DNA of 64,000 nt from Haloterrigena salina JCM 13891 (GTDB lineage Archaea; Halobacteriota; Halobacteria; Halobacteriales; Natrialbaceae). Both the position numbers and the translations under genes were made by a program. The notes beneath the pieces are model-generated. The model did not search any database and was not told where the DNA came from. It worked only from the letters and a program-made list of their open reading frames with translations. Positions 45,874-55,996 of the stretch are shown piece after piece (position 1 is the first letter of the stretch; every line of letters starts with the position of its first letter). The stretch lies in assembly GCF_000337495.1 (NCBI RefSeq), contig NZ_AOIS01000057.1, positions 84,664 to 148,663 on the forward strand. Direction: 5' to 3'.

Positions 45874-46030
45874 CAGCAAACGGTTTTACCTGGAGTAACC
45901 CGTCTCGGGCACCACTCTATCATTTTACGGAAGACACTGAGATACACAAGCTGTCAGCGGTCATCGCCGTACCTCCGTCCCTGCCCGGAAGCCCGTGACG
46001 TCGTCAATACGCTCTCTGAGTGCTTCGATT

Positions 46031-46324
46031 TCATGTCGCAGCCCCCGCTTCTGCCTCCTCGCTGGGGGCAAGTCGATCCTTCAAGCCCTGGAGGCGTGAC
46101 TCCTTGACATCGTCGTCGACTTCCGCCTTGCGAACGTATTCGCTCTTCTCGATCTCAGAAACATCGGACTCGGTGAACGCCGTCACCTCAAGTGTTCCGT
46201 CGACCTTCTGGCGGTCAACGCTCATGACGCGTTCACAGTCGATCCTTTCCGCCTCGAGTGCGAGCACGGCAGTCATCGCGAGCGTCGCGACGGCAAGCCA
46301 GAGGGCCGTTCGAGCGGCCGTCAC
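46031..46324 (-). CDS. Small signal-anchored hypothetical protein coupled to the integrase
   Basis: A 97-residue protein with an N-terminal hydrophobic anchor (ALWLAVATLAMTAVLALEA) followed by an acidic, charged, probably helical tail. Its ATG overlaps the integrase stop (ATGA, 46321-46324), so the two are translated together. No family recognised. Confidence 0.6.
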   Translation of the reverse strand: MTAARTALWLAVATLAMTAVLALEAERIDCERVMSVDRQKVDGTLEVTAFTESDVSEIEKSEYVRKAEVDDDVKESRLQGLKDRLAPSEEAEAGAAT

Positions 46325-47553
46325 TCGGTATTCTCGAAGGCCTCCTCGAGCCGGTCTCGCATGAACTCGCGTCGATACTTCCGTCGTTCGGCTTCCGAGA
46401 GGTAGTTTTTTAGGATCACGCTTGCGTCAGAACTCCCTTGGTCGCCCGCAATCACGTCGAGATTGCTTAGGAGGTCGTTCATCGCCTGATTGTACGTCGT
46501 ATACCAGAACCGCCGCCCCATTTTCGACGTCGGCCAGTCCCCACGAACGCGGACCTCCGCTCGTTCGGCCAGCCGTTTGAATCGGGCCTGTACCGTCTCA
46601 CCGGTGATGTGGCCGCTCGAGGACTTTCGCGACGGGAAGAGGTAACCGTTCCAGTCACGATCGTCGCTTCCGAGTGCGTCGACGCGGTCGGCGAGTTCAG
46701 GAACGCCGTAGATCAACGCGACCGTGCCCGGTCCGTTCTTCCGTTCGTCGAACGCGATGTGTGGGTCGTCGCCCTCGAGTACGAGCTGGGAGACGTGCAA
46801 CGATGCGACCTCGCTCCGGCGTAGCCCCCATGCGCACAGAGCAAGCACGAGGAGTTCCTCGTCCGGGCTCTCGACAGCGTTGTACAGTTTTCCGACTTGG
46901 TCGCTCGAGAGTGCAGGGTTATCCTTCTCGTCGTCGAGTTCTCCCCGCCAGATATCGTCGTGGTCGACGTTCTCGGCCGGGTTGAACGGCGCCCCGTGGC
47001 GTGTCTCGAGGTGCTCATACCACTGCCGAATGTCGCTCAGATACCGGAGTTTCGATTCGGGGCTCTCGAGTTCGTCGTCGAGTTCGTACAGGACGGCTTC
47101 GACACGCCGGAGTTCGTCGTACTCGTTCTCCTCGTCCATCACGCGGTCGGCGATCGCCGCCGTCCCGTGGACTGTCTCGTACAGCCGCACGTACGTCGCG
47201 AGTCGGTAGCGTTTCGAGTCTGCGGTCGTCTCGGCGCGCTTGCGCTCGACCCGTCGCAGGAATGCCTCGAGCGCGTCGACCGTCGTTTCGTCGTCGATAC
47301 CCCACTGGTAGGTATCGTCATCGTCAGGGTCTACGTAGCCGACGGTCGCGAGGAACTCGGTCAACGTCAGATCGTGGTGTTCGCGCAGCGCATACGCGAT
47401 CCCACCGTAGCCAGCGTCGGCGACCTCCTGGTAGGTCGGCCGGTCGTCGAGTTCGATGCCCTCGCGTTGGAGGTTGGGTTCGACCTCGATGTTCCACGTC
47501 GTCTGGAGTTCCTCGAGGGACATCCGAGACCAGTTGATTTGCTCGCTACTCAT
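46321..47553 (-). CDS. Tyrosine recombinase / phage-type integrase
   Basis: A 410-residue integrase. An N-terminal region (about 1-190) with a SAM-like core-binding domain is followed by a catalytic domain. The first active-site Arg is in ALCAWGLRRSEVASLH (around residue 246). The usual H-x-x-R box appears as SKMGRRFWY, with Lys in place of the canonical His. The nucleophile Tyr is probably in VILKNYLSEAERR. The start at 47553 (MSSEQINWS) is chosen because the extension to 47703 is not conserved-looking. It probably marks an integrated element, though no tRNA or clear att pair was found. Confidence 0.84.
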   Translation of the reverse strand: MSSEQINWSRMSLEELQTTWNIEVEPNLQREGIELDDRPTYQEVADAGYGGIAYALREHHDLTLTEFLATVGYVDPDDDDTYQWGIDDETTVDALEAFLRRVERKRAETTADSKRYRLATYVRLYETVHGTAAIADRVMDEENEYDELRRVEAVLYELDDELESPESKLRYLSDIRQWYEHLETRHGAPFNPAENVDHDDIWRGELDDEKDNPALSSDQVGKLYNAVESPDEELLVLALCAWGLRRSEVASLHVSQLVLEGDDPHIAFDERKNGPGTVALIYGVPELADRVDALGSDDRDWNGYLFPSRKSSSGHITGETVQARFKRLAERAEVRVRGDWPTSKMGRRFWYTTYNQAMNDLLSNLDVIAGDQGSSDASVILKNYLSEAERRKYRREFMRDRLEEAFENTE

Positions 47554-48318
47554 CGTTTGATCCGCTCGAGAAGGGCGTTTCCTCTGGGTTGCTGGTATTC
47601 TAAGACGCTCATTTTCGTAGGTTCTGCTACAATTGACAGTCACATAAAAATATTGTTTGGTCGTGTGTCGCCTGCAGGACACACGAGATAAACAATATTC
47701 CATCCATCTGGCACCGGGAGTTCATATATCGCATATCGCTATACCATTTGACAGTGAGAACTCAGACTCGACCCGCGAAGTGAGTCGTCCGAAAACGACG
47801 GTCTCGAGAACGAACGAGACGGTTCGCGCTACAGCGAATCCCCGTTGGGACAGCGCATCCACGAACGAGAGACCGTGACTCACGGCAATTTCCCGATCGA
47901 GCACCCACGCTCGAGTCGCGCGTTCGGGTCGTTCATCCTGTCGACGCCAACGGTAGTCGGCTAGCGCTTCAACGAGTAGCAGATCCTCCGTGGTTTTTGG
48001 CATAGGCACCACAAGATCGTGCCGCCTCACTTTTCACGCTTAACGAAACAGCACCTTGGTAACACCAATCAAATTCTACTTGGTCTCGAGTTCGAGAAGT
48101 CCGAAGGTGGCGTCACGCTGTGACTACCGTTTGTCACCGGTACCCGGCAAGATCCGTTCACACGCGATGAGAAGGCGGCACAGACACGAGGTTCCGTTCG
48201 CCGAACACAGCTCGGTTAAAGCAGTTCAAGTGGGGAGAGGGTAGCTGTAAACAACGAAACGCAATGAAAACGACTTCGAGTTCGTCTCGAGCGATGCGAA
48301 CACAGGGAGACGTTCGAG
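47554..48318. other. Intergenic region between integrase and IclR gene
   Basis: AT-rich stretches lie around 47641-47660 and 47720-47755. It holds a doubtful 93-codon minus ORF (47722-48003) and the second copy of the 13-base sequence (48224-48236). Confidence 0.4.
47722..48003 (-). CDS. Hypothetical protein (possible)
   Basis: A 93-residue ORF beginning MPKTTEDLLLVEALADYRWRR. The first 50 residues look like a compact helical protein with plausible codon use; the C-terminal half does not. No family was recognised. It is upstream of the integrase on the same strand. Confidence 0.38.
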   Translation of the reverse strand: MPKTTEDLLLVEALADYRWRRQDERPERATRAWVLDREIAVSHGLSFVDALSQRGFAVARTVSFVLETVVFGRLTSRVESEFSLSNGIAICDI

Positions 48319-49104
48319 TTAGGAATACGTGATGTTCAGTTCGATCACGTTCGTCGCCCGTTCGAGCAACGAGGGAATCTCCTCCTCGAGTCGCTCGTCC
48401 TGAATCCGCGTCGTCGGTCCCGATATTGAGAGCGCCCCGAGGACGCGGCCCGTGTTGCTGCAGATCGGCGCCGCCGCACAGCGGAGCCCCTCGACGCGTT
48501 CCTCCCTGTCGAAGGCGATGCCCCGCTCCCGGACGTCGGCGAGCGTCTCGCGTAATTCGTCGCGATCCGTGATCGTGTCGTCGGTGACCGCCGGCAGGCC
48601 GTGCCGGGTGATGATTTCGTCGACGCGCTCTTCCGGGAGGTGAGCGAGGATTGCTTTGCCGAGGGCCGTACAGTGGAGGTGAACGCGCGTTCCCACGTGG
48701 GCGTCGACCTGGACGGCGTCGTCGCCGGCGACCCGGTAGATGTAGGTCCCGCGGCCGTGTTCCTCGACGAGGAGGTTCACCAGTTCGCCCTCTTCGTCGG
48801 CGATCTTGTCCATCTCGGGGCGGGCGATGTCGTACAGATCGCGCCGATTCCGGGCGTGGGCGCCGAGTTCCAGAAACCGGATGCCGACGTGGAACGTCGT
48901 CCCTCGTTTCACCACGTACTCCGCTTCCTCGAGCGTACTGAGGTAGTTGTGAACGTTGCTCTTCGGGAGATCGAGGTGGTCGGCGACCGCCGTCACGCCC
49001 GCGCCGTCGAGTTCCACGAGCGCCTCGAGGATGCGAAACGTCGTCCGCGTCGATTTGATGGGGTTCCTCGCTGTGGGAGACATTGGCTTGCTAGTATTGT
49101 TCAT
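48319..49104 (-). CDS. IclR-family transcriptional regulator
   Basis: A 261-residue regulator. The N-terminal winged helix has the recognition-helix stretch AVADHLDLPKSNVHNYLSTL (about residues 36-55). The C-terminal effector domain has VDAHVGTRVHLHCTALGKAILA and CAAAPICSNTG. Haloarchaeal IclR proteins such as XacR control sugar catabolic genes, and this one probably controls the neighbouring SDR and CUT2 importer. The start could be 49104 or 49083. It is divergent from the SDR, with 106 bases between starts containing a near-palindrome at 49121-49134. Confidence 0.92.
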   Translation of the reverse strand: MNNTSKPMSPTARNPIKSTRTTFRILEALVELDGAGVTAVADHLDLPKSNVHNYLSTLEEAEYVVKRGTTFHVGIRFLELGAHARNRRDLYDIARPEMDKIADEEGELVNLLVEEHGRGTYIYRVAGDDAVQVDAHVGTRVHLHCTALGKAILAHLPEERVDEIITRHGLPAVTDDTITDRDELRETLADVRERGIAFDREERVEGLRCAAAPICSNTGRVLGALSISGPTTRIQDERLEEEIPSLLERATNVIELNITYS

Positions 49105-49120
49105 CACACAAAAACTTTGG

Positions 49121-49187
49121 TTCAAAATTGTGAAACGAAGGCTGAAACGAGTCGCCGTCGCGTCGCGACCCGAGCGTAATTATATAC
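49121..49187. promoter_or_regulatory. Divergent IclR/SDR control region
   Basis: It contains the near-palindrome TTCAAAATTGTGAA (12 of 14 positions symmetric, 49121-49134) and the plus-strand TATA box TAATTATATAC (49177-49187). That box lies 24-34 bases before the SDR ATG at 49211. Confidence 0.45.
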
Positions 49188-49210
49188 GTTCTCGGCTGGC
49201 AGTGGGCGGT

Positions 49211-50017
49211 ATGGTTGGACGCGCGACGTACGACTACAGCGGAGAGTCCGCCGTCGTAACCGGATCGACGAGCGGCATCGGGCGCGGAATCGCGACGGCG
49301 CTCGCCGAGGCGGACGCCGACGTCGTCGTCAACTCTCGAACGGCGTCGGACGTCGACGAGACGGCGGCCGAACTGGACGAGCTCGGCGACGGCTCCGTCG
49401 TCGGCGTGGCGGCGGATCTCTCGCGAACGGACGAGATCGACCGGTTGATCGACGAGGCGATCGACGCGTTCGGCGAGATCGGTATCCTCGTCAACAACGC
49501 CGCCGTCTGGCCGGAAGAAGCGTCGATGGTCGATGCGCCCCTCGAGGACTGGGACGCGGCGATGCACGTGAACGTGCGTGCCCAGTACTACGCGTCGAAA
49601 CTGGTCGCTCGACACATGATCGAGCGGGGTCTCGAGGGATCGATCGTCAACGTCACGAGCCAGACGGGCGACCGGCGGACCGGGGGACGCGGGCTGTACG
49701 GGACGTCCAAAACGGCGGTCAACGGACTCACGTGGCGGATGGCACACGAATTGGCCAACGAGGACATCCGGATGAACGCCGTCTCGACCGACGCGACTGA
49801 CTCGAGGCAACTTCGCCGCGAGGCCGGTCGAATCGCCGCCGATCGGTCCGGACAGACGACCGAGGACGTGCTCGAGGAGTGGGCGGCCGAGCGCCCGCTG
49901 GGCCGCCTCGGCCGGCCGGCGGACGTCGCCGACGCGGTGTTGTTCCTCTGCAGCGACGCCGCCACGTACGTCGTCGGCACGATCCTGCGGGTGAGCGGCG
50001 GCGGGAACCTGCAGTAA
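49211..50017 (+). CDS. SDR-family sugar dehydrogenase
   Basis: A 268-residue classical SDR with TGSTSGIGRG (about residues 16-25), NNAA, the catalytic Ser region NVTSQTG and YGTSK for the Tyr-Lys pair. It ends VSGGGNLQ. Proximity to IclR, GH29 and the mutarotase suggests L-fucose/L-rhamnose 1-dehydrogenase or 2-keto-3-deoxy-acid dehydrogenase, but this is inference. The start at 49211 (MVGRATYDYSG) follows the promoter at 49177-49187; the longer frame from 48956 is the antisense of IclR. Confidence 0.87.
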   Translation: MVGRATYDYSGESAVVTGSTSGIGRGIATALAEADADVVVNSRTASDVDETAAELDELGDGSVVGVAADLSRTDEIDRLIDEAIDAFGEIGILVNNAAVWPEEASMVDAPLEDWDAAMHVNVRAQYYASKLVARHMIERGLEGSIVNVTSQTGDRRTGGRGLYGTSKTAVNGLTWRMAHELANEDIRMNAVSTDATDSRQLRREAGRIAADRSGQTTEDVLEEWAAERPLGRLGRPADVADAVLFLCSDAATYVVGTILRVSGGGNLQ

Positions 50018-50180
50018 CGGATCCGGAACCGTCGGGTCGCGATATCGGCAGCGGTCCGCGAGAGCGGACGTCGCCGGCTCGGGTTCGGACGTGGAGAGCG
50101 GGACTCGAATCCGAGATGAGCGATCGGAACTCCAGTTGATCGCCGCGTTCGGAAGCCGGCAGTCAGGGGAAGGGATCGAT

Positions 50181-50971
<791 letters not shown>

Positions 50972-50975
<4 letters not shown>

Positions 50976-51976
50976 GAGCTGACCCCCGCCGACAGGACTC
51001 GTTCGCGGATGCTCTCTTTCGTGTTGTACAGCAGGATCGCGAACAGGAGGACGACTCCGTTGACGACTTCGATGAGCGTCGGATCGAACCCGCTGACGTT
51101 GAGCGCGGTCTCGACGAGGCTCAACAGCAACACGCCGCCGAGCGCGCCGAGCAGTTTGCCGCGACCGCCGAAGAGGCTGATCCCGCCGATGATGGCGGCG
51201 GCGAACGCGGAGAACACCATGTCGTCGGCGATGTCGGGCGAGACGATCCCCGTGTAGCCGGTCAACAGCCAGCCCGCGAGCGCACAGAAGAACCCGCTCA
51301 GCGTATAGACCGCGATGATCGTTCGATCGGTGCGGATTCCGACGGCGCGTGCGGCCTCCTCGTCGCTGCCGACCGCGTAGACGGCCTGTCCGAACGCCGT
51401 GTACCGGAAGACCACCGCCATGCACGCGAAGGACGCGAGAAGGATTCCGATGGCGACGTACTCGTTACCCCCGGGCGCGACGTACCCCTCCGGAAGGTCC
51501 GAGATCGGTCGGGTCGTCAGGGCCAACTTCCCGCCGCCGAAGATGATGAGGAACGCCAGCGTCTGCAGGAAGGGGTTCATTCCGAGCTTCGCGATCATGA
51601 TCCCGTTCGTGGCGCCGATCGCGGAGCCGACCGCGAGGACGATCGCGACGCCAAGGACGGGGTTCGAGACGAGATTCCACTCGGCGAGCACCATCGCGGT
51701 GAACACGGCGGAGAAGCCGGCGATGGCGCCGACCGAGAGATCGAAGTGGCCCGACAGCAGGCAGATGCTCTCGGCCAGCACGACGAGTCCGAGCGGCGCC
51801 GCCGCGAAGAGCATCAGTCTGAGCGCCATCGTGTTCGTAAAGACCCGCGGGACGGTCGCGAGTATCAGCAGCGAGATGACGGCCAGAATCGGCCAGATCA
51901 TGTTCTCGAGCAACACCAGTACCGTTCGTTCGGGAATCCGTTCGAACTGCCGTGTGACGATGTTCGACGTACTCAT
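50972..51976 (-). CDS. CUT2 ABC importer permease (RbsC/AraH/FrcC-like)
   Basis: A 334-residue permease with about 8-10 helices of the BPD_transp_2 fold. It contains ICLLSGHFDLSVGAIAGFSA and the later GSDEEAARAVGIRTDR coupling loop and AFAAAIIGGISLFGGRG. It overlaps the ATPase gene by four bases (ATGA) and follows the binding-protein gene by 13 bases, making an operon. Confidence 0.92.
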
Positions 51977-51989
51977 AACACAGCGCTCG

Positions 51990-53099
51990 TTAGCCCCAGA
52001 TATTCCCCCAGAGACCAGGGTTATCGACGTTTTCGGCGGTGACGACGACGCCGGCGGTCAGGACGTGCGTGTGCCCGTCCTGTTCGGTGACCTCGGCAGG
52101 CGCCCAGATCGGATCCGACCAGAGTTCGGCGCCATTGTGCTCGACAGGGTCGAACGAGTAGTCGTCCTCGGTGACGGTCTCGCCCGGTTGCGGGAGCGCC
52201 TCGTCGCCGTCCTCGAGGTAGTCGAGCAACTGTTTGATCGCCAGCGGAATGTAGAAGTGTACCGGCTGATCGACGGTCGCGTCGATGTAGCCGTCTTCGA
52301 TCAACGGGTTCACGTCCGGACCGGCATCCGGTTGCGTGTGGACGATATGGTCGTCGTCGCCGGCGGGAGCGGCGAGATCCAACTGCTCGAGCGCGTTCTG
52401 GACACCGATCCCACAGGTCATGTTCGTCGCGTAGATCCCGTCCGGCGGATCGTTCGCGCTCAGGTAGTCCGTCGTCGTCGACTGCGAATCGTCGATGCTC
52501 CAGTCGGTCTGGATCGTATCGACGACCTCGACGTGGTCCTGCTCGCCGATGTACTCGTCGAAGCCGTCGGTCCGCGCGTTCGACTGCTGGTTGAACGCGC
52601 CGCGGACGTGCAACACGGAGTACTCCTCCCGGTCCGGGTACTGCTCCTCGAGCGCGTCGACCATCAGTTCGGCGCACGTCTCGCCCGCTTCGGCGTTTCC
52701 GAACGCGGTGAACGTCTTGATCGAGTCGGTCGTTCCCGGGTCGTTGACCGTGAAGACGGGGATGTCTTCCGCCGCGGCCTCGTCGATCGCGTCGTCGACC
52801 GCCTCGTCGAACGGCGCGGCGATGATCGCGTCGTAACCCTCGGCGACGAACTGCCGAATGTCGGTCACCTGCTGGGCCGAATCCTGATCGTGGCTGACGA
52901 CGTCGTACTCGATCCCCTCCTCCTGAGCGTACAGTTTGCCCGCCTCGTAGAACGCGGTCACCCAGTCACCCCCCACGAGATGCTGTGAAACCCCGACCCG
53001 GAGCGAGCCGTCACCGTCGCCGCCCGTACACCCGGCGACCCCGAGCGCACCGACGGTACCTGCGGTGATCAGGCACTGGCGTCTGCTAGTGATGGGCAT
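51990..53099 (-). CDS. CUT2 ABC importer substrate-binding lipoprotein
   Basis: A 369-residue periplasmic-binding-protein-like (RbsB/LacI fold) protein. A short Tat-type N-terminus (SRRQCLIT) is followed by a lipobox ending LGVAGC. The mature part has LRVGVSQHLVGGDWV and AEGYDAIIAAPFDEAV, typical of monosaccharide-binding proteins. The start at 53099 (MPITSRRQ) matches the promoter at 53126-53134; 53117 is too close. The ligand may be fucose, rhamnose or another monosaccharide given GH29 next door. Confidence 0.91.
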   Translation of the reverse strand: MPITSRRQCLITAGTVGALGVAGCTGGDGDGSLRVGVSQHLVGGDWVTAFYEAGKLYAQEEGIEYDVVSHDQDSAQQVTDIRQFVAEGYDAIIAAPFDEAVDDAIDEAAAEDIPVFTVNDPGTTDSIKTFTAFGNAEAGETCAELMVDALEEQYPDREEYSVLHVRGAFNQQSNARTDGFDEYIGEQDHVEVVDTIQTDWSIDDSQSTTTDYLSANDPPDGIYATNMTCGIGVQNALEQLDLAAPAGDDDHIVHTQPDAGPDVNPLIEDGYIDATVDQPVHFYIPLAIKQLLDYLEDGDEALPQPGETVTEDDYSFDPVEHNGAELWSDPIWAPAEVTEQDGHTHVLTAGVVVTAENVDNPGLWGNIWG

Positions 53100-53125
53100 G
53101 CTACTCGATACAGTCACACCGACCC

Positions 53126-53149
53126 AGATAAATCTTGGTATTACATACC
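53126..53149 (-). promoter_or_regulatory. CUT2 importer promoter with upstream palindrome
   Basis: The TATA-like box (AGATAAATC on the plus strand, 53126-53134) lies 27-35 bases from the ATG. Next to it is the palindrome GGTAT-TAC-ATACC (53137-53149), the same layout as 36869-36901. Confidence 0.5.
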
Positions 53150-53271
53150 CCGGTTGTTGTTACATCGGACTAAACGGGATGAGAGTGACATTCGTACCGT
53201 CTTATTCATTCCTTCAGTCGTGAGAAAGTTTATTAATTGAGATGTTGATGCTGCGTGTATCGGGAGAGATA

Positions 53272-55107
53272 ATGACACACGAGGACCAGTCTGCGGACCG
53301 GGACGACGGCAGGGACGCGAGTAGCGAGTACGAGGACGGAACGCCGCGGCGTCGGTTTCTCGCGACCGGCGGAACGCTCGCGATAGCGGCGGCGCTCGGA
53401 ACCGGGTCGACGACCGCCCGGACGACATCGGAAACGACGGCCTCCCGAGCGCCGAAAACGATGGACCAGTTCGAGGACGCCGTCGAGAAGACGGTCGCGC
53501 GCGCTCGAGCGGTGATCGACGACGGCCCGTTCGATCCGGAGTGGGGCTCTCTCGCCGACGTGACGCAGGTCCCCGAGTGGTTCCGCGACGGCAAGTTCGG
53601 CATCTTCTGTCACTGGGGGCCGTACTCGGTGCCCGCGTACGCACACGAGTGGTACCCTCGCCAGATGTACAACACCGACAACGAGATCAACGACTACCAC
53701 CGCGAGACGTACGGCGAACCGGACGAACACCCCTACCAGGAGTTCGTCCCCGAGTTCACCGCCGAGGCGTTCGACGCCGACGAGTGGGCGGCGCTCTTCG
53801 AACGGGCGGGGGCCAGATACGCCGGACCGGTCGTCGAACACCACGACGGCTGGTCGCTGTGGGACTCCGACGTCACCCCGTGGAACGCCGCCGATACCGG
53901 GCCCGAACGGGATCTGGCCGGCGAACTCGAGTCGGCGATCCGGACGCAGGGCATGCGGTTCGTGACGACGTTCCACCACTCGTACAACCTGATCGGCGAG
54001 GACGGCTACTTCTCGTTCGCCTACGAGAACTACCCGTCGGTCACCGAGGGCTACCCCGACCGCGTGCTGTACGGCAACCTGCCCGAGACGCTGCAGTTCG
54101 ATACGTGGCTGGCGAAACTCGTCGAAGTGGTCGAGGGGTACGACCCCGACTTCGTCTGGTTCGACTGGGGGCTCCCCGAGATCCCCGAGGAGTACCAGCG
54201 ACAGTTCCTGGCGTACTACCACAACGTGGCCGCGAGGCGTGGGAAGGAGGTCGTCACGACGAACAAGGAGGACGCGTTGCCCCTCGAGTCGAGCGTCGCC
54301 GACTTCGAACTCGGACGGCCGCGTCACACCCAGGAACAGGCCTGGAACGCCGAGTTCAAGGTCGCCGACGAGGGCGGGTGGGGGTACGTCGAGGACCGCA
54401 CGTTCCACTCCCCGACGCGCCTGATTCACGTCCTGATCGACGTCGTCAGCAAGAACGGCCAGCTGCTGTTGAGCGTCGGACCGCGCGTCGACGGCACCGT
54501 CGAACGCGAGGAGCGCGAGCGACTGCTCGCGATCGGCGACTGGCTCGACATCCACGGCGAAGCGATCTACGAGACCCGTCCGTGGGACGCGTTCGGCGAG
54601 GGACCGACCCGCCTCGAGGAGGGCGGCGAGTTCATCGAGGACGTCGAGTACGGCCCGTCGGACGTGCGATACACCCGGTCGAAAGACGGGAGTACGGTGT
54701 ACGCCATCGTCATGGGCTGGCCCGGCGCCGGCGAATTCGTCCTCGAGGGGATGACCGTCGATCACCCTTCGGCGGCCCCCGGAACGCCGCCGGGCCACGG
54801 CGGCTCACTGCCGGGGTGTACTGAGCCATCGGGCCGCGATCAGGGACCGCCGGGCCACGGCGGCTCACTGCCGGGGTGTACTGAGCCATCGGGCCGCGAT
54901 CAGGGACCGCCGGGAAAGCGGCGGGGAACGGCGATCGGTTCGATTCGGCTGCTCGGGCACGGACCGGTCCCGTTCGCCGTCTCGGCGGACAGCCGCCCGG
55001 TGATCGACGTGCCAGACCTCGCCGAGTCGGCGCGCCCGAGCAACGTGGCCGTCGCGTTCGCGCTCGAGGGGTTCGACCTCGAGCCCTCAGAGAACGCCCA
55101 CCGATAA
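53272..55107 (+). CDS. GH29 alpha-L-fucosidase, Tat-exported, with internal tandem repeat
   Basis: A 611-residue secreted enzyme. Twin-Arg leader PRRRFLATGGTLAIAAALG (about residues 25-43). The GH29 barrel has WFRDGKFGIFCHWGPYSVPAYAHEWY, the HHDGWSLWDS strand, and the probable nucleophile Asp in DFVWFDWGLPE. It removes alpha-linked fucose from plant glycans outside the cell. The C-terminal domain contains two perfect copies of a 20-residue Pro/Gly-rich unit encoded at 54787-54914. The start at 53272 (MTHEDQ) fits a TATA box at 53227-53238; 53242 is too close. Confidence 0.9.
   Translation: MTHEDQSADRDDGRDASSEYEDGTPRRRFLATGGTLAIAAALGTGSTTARTTSETTASRAPKTMDQFEDAVEKTVARARAVIDDGPFDPEWGSLADVTQVPEWFRDGKFGIFCHWGPYSVPAYAHEWYPRQMYNTDNEINDYHRETYGEPDEHPYQEFVPEFTAEAFDADEWAALFERAGARYAGPVVEHHDGWSLWDSDVTPWNAADTGPERDLAGELESAIRTQGMRFVTTFHHSYNLIGEDGYFSFAYENYPSVTEGYPDRVLYGNLPETLQFDTWLAKLVEVVEGYDPDFVWFDWGLPEIPEEYQRQFLAYYHNVAARRGKEVVTTNKEDALPLESSVADFELGRPRHTQEQAWNAEFKVADEGGWGYVEDRTFHSPTRLIHVLIDVVSKNGQLLLSVGPRVDGTVEREERERLLAIGDWLDIHGEAIYETRPWDAFGEGPTRLEEGGEFIEDVEYGPSDVRYTRSKDGSTVYAIVMGWPGAGEFVLEGMTVDHPSAAPGTPPGHGGSLPGCTEPSGRDQGPPGHGGSLPGCTEPSGRDQGPPGKRRGTAIGSIRLLGHGPVPFAVSADSRPVIDVPDLAESARPSNVAVAFALEGFDLEPSENAHR
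54787..54914 (+). repeat. Perfect 60-bp tandem duplication inside GH29
   Basis: Two identical 60-base copies (54787-54846, 54847-54906) plus the first eight bases of a third, in frame. Each encodes PPGHGGSLPGCTEPSGRDQG. Each copy contains an inverted pair GGCTCA...TGAGCC. Confidence 0.95.
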
Positions 55108-55119
55108 GCCCCGCAGAGC

Positions 55120-55989
55120 ATGAAAACCGTCGATACGCACACCCACGTGTGGGGCGAGCCGACCGACGAACTCCCCTGGGTCGCGAACGTGTTGCCGCCC
55201 GGGTGGACGGGGGCGTACACGCACCGCGACCTCGTCGCGGACATGGACGCCGCGGGGGTCGACGAGGCCGTCGTCGTCACGACGCCGCTGTACGGCCGCG
55301 GCGTGCGGGCTAACGAGTACACGATGCGATCGATCGAGGCCCACCCCGACCGCCTCTACGGCGTCGGCCTGCTCGAGTTCTTCCGGTCGGACCCGGAAGC
55401 GATCGTCTCCGCCCTGAAACGCGTCACGGGCCACCCGCGGATGCTCGGCGTTCGCATGCACGCCGCCCACGAGTACGAGGCGATTCCGACGACCGTCGAT
55501 CGCTGCGGTGACTGGATCCTCGACGAGCGCCTCGAACCGGTCTGGCGGGCGGCCGGCGACCTCGAGACCTGCGTCTTCGTCTTCCCGAAGGCCCAGCAAC
55601 TCGGGCACCTCGCGACGCTCGCCGACCGCTATCCGGAGACGACCGTCGTCGTCGATCACATGGCCTGGCCCGACGAGACCACGGATCCCGACGAGGAGCC
55701 ATGGACCGAGTTCGAAACACTCGCCGAGTACGAGAACGTTGCCGTCAAGTTGAGTTCGCTGCCCCGATCGGCGACCGAGCCCTGGCCGTACGAGGACCTG
55801 CACGGTTACGTGACGAACCTCGTCGAGTGGTTCGGTCCCGAACGACTGCTACTCGGCTCGGACTACCCCTGGATGGACGACTGGGCCGCCTACGACGACT
55901 GCCTCTCGTGGCTCGAGACGGTCGAGACCCTCTCGCGGCGCGATCGGGCGTTCATCTCGCACCGGACGTTCGAGCGCCTCCGCGGCTGA
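55120..55989 (+). CDS. Amidohydrolase-family lactonase (fuconolactonase-like)
   Basis: A 289-residue TIM-barrel metal hydrolase of the amidohydrolase_2 family. It begins VDTHTHVWG (metal-ligand His pair), has the VVVDHMAWP strand and ends with LLLGSDYPW (catalytic Asp). The family contains L-fuconolactonase and 2-pyrone-4,6-dicarboxylate hydrolase. Twelve bases separate it from GH29, so cotranscription is likely and fuconolactone or rhamnonolactone hydrolysis is a reasonable inference. Other aldonolactones are possible. Confidence 0.82.
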   Translation: MKTVDTHTHVWGEPTDELPWVANVLPPGWTGAYTHRDLVADMDAAGVDEAVVVTTPLYGRGVRANEYTMRSIEAHPDRLYGVGLLEFFRSDPEAIVSALKRVTGHPRMLGVRMHAAHEYEAIPTTVDRCGDWILDERLEPVWRAAGDLETCVFVFPKAQQLGHLATLADRYPETTVVVDHMAWPDETTDPDEEPWTEFETLAEYENVAVKLSSLPRSATEPWPYEDLHGYVTNLVEWFGPERLLLGSDYPWMDDWAAYDDCLSWLETVETLSRRDRAFISHRTFERLRG

Positions 55990-55996
55990 TTAGGGG

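Noticed and set aside
53233-54798. 521-codon minus-strand ORF opposite GH29
   Set aside because: An antisense shadow; the GH29 motifs are on the plus strand.
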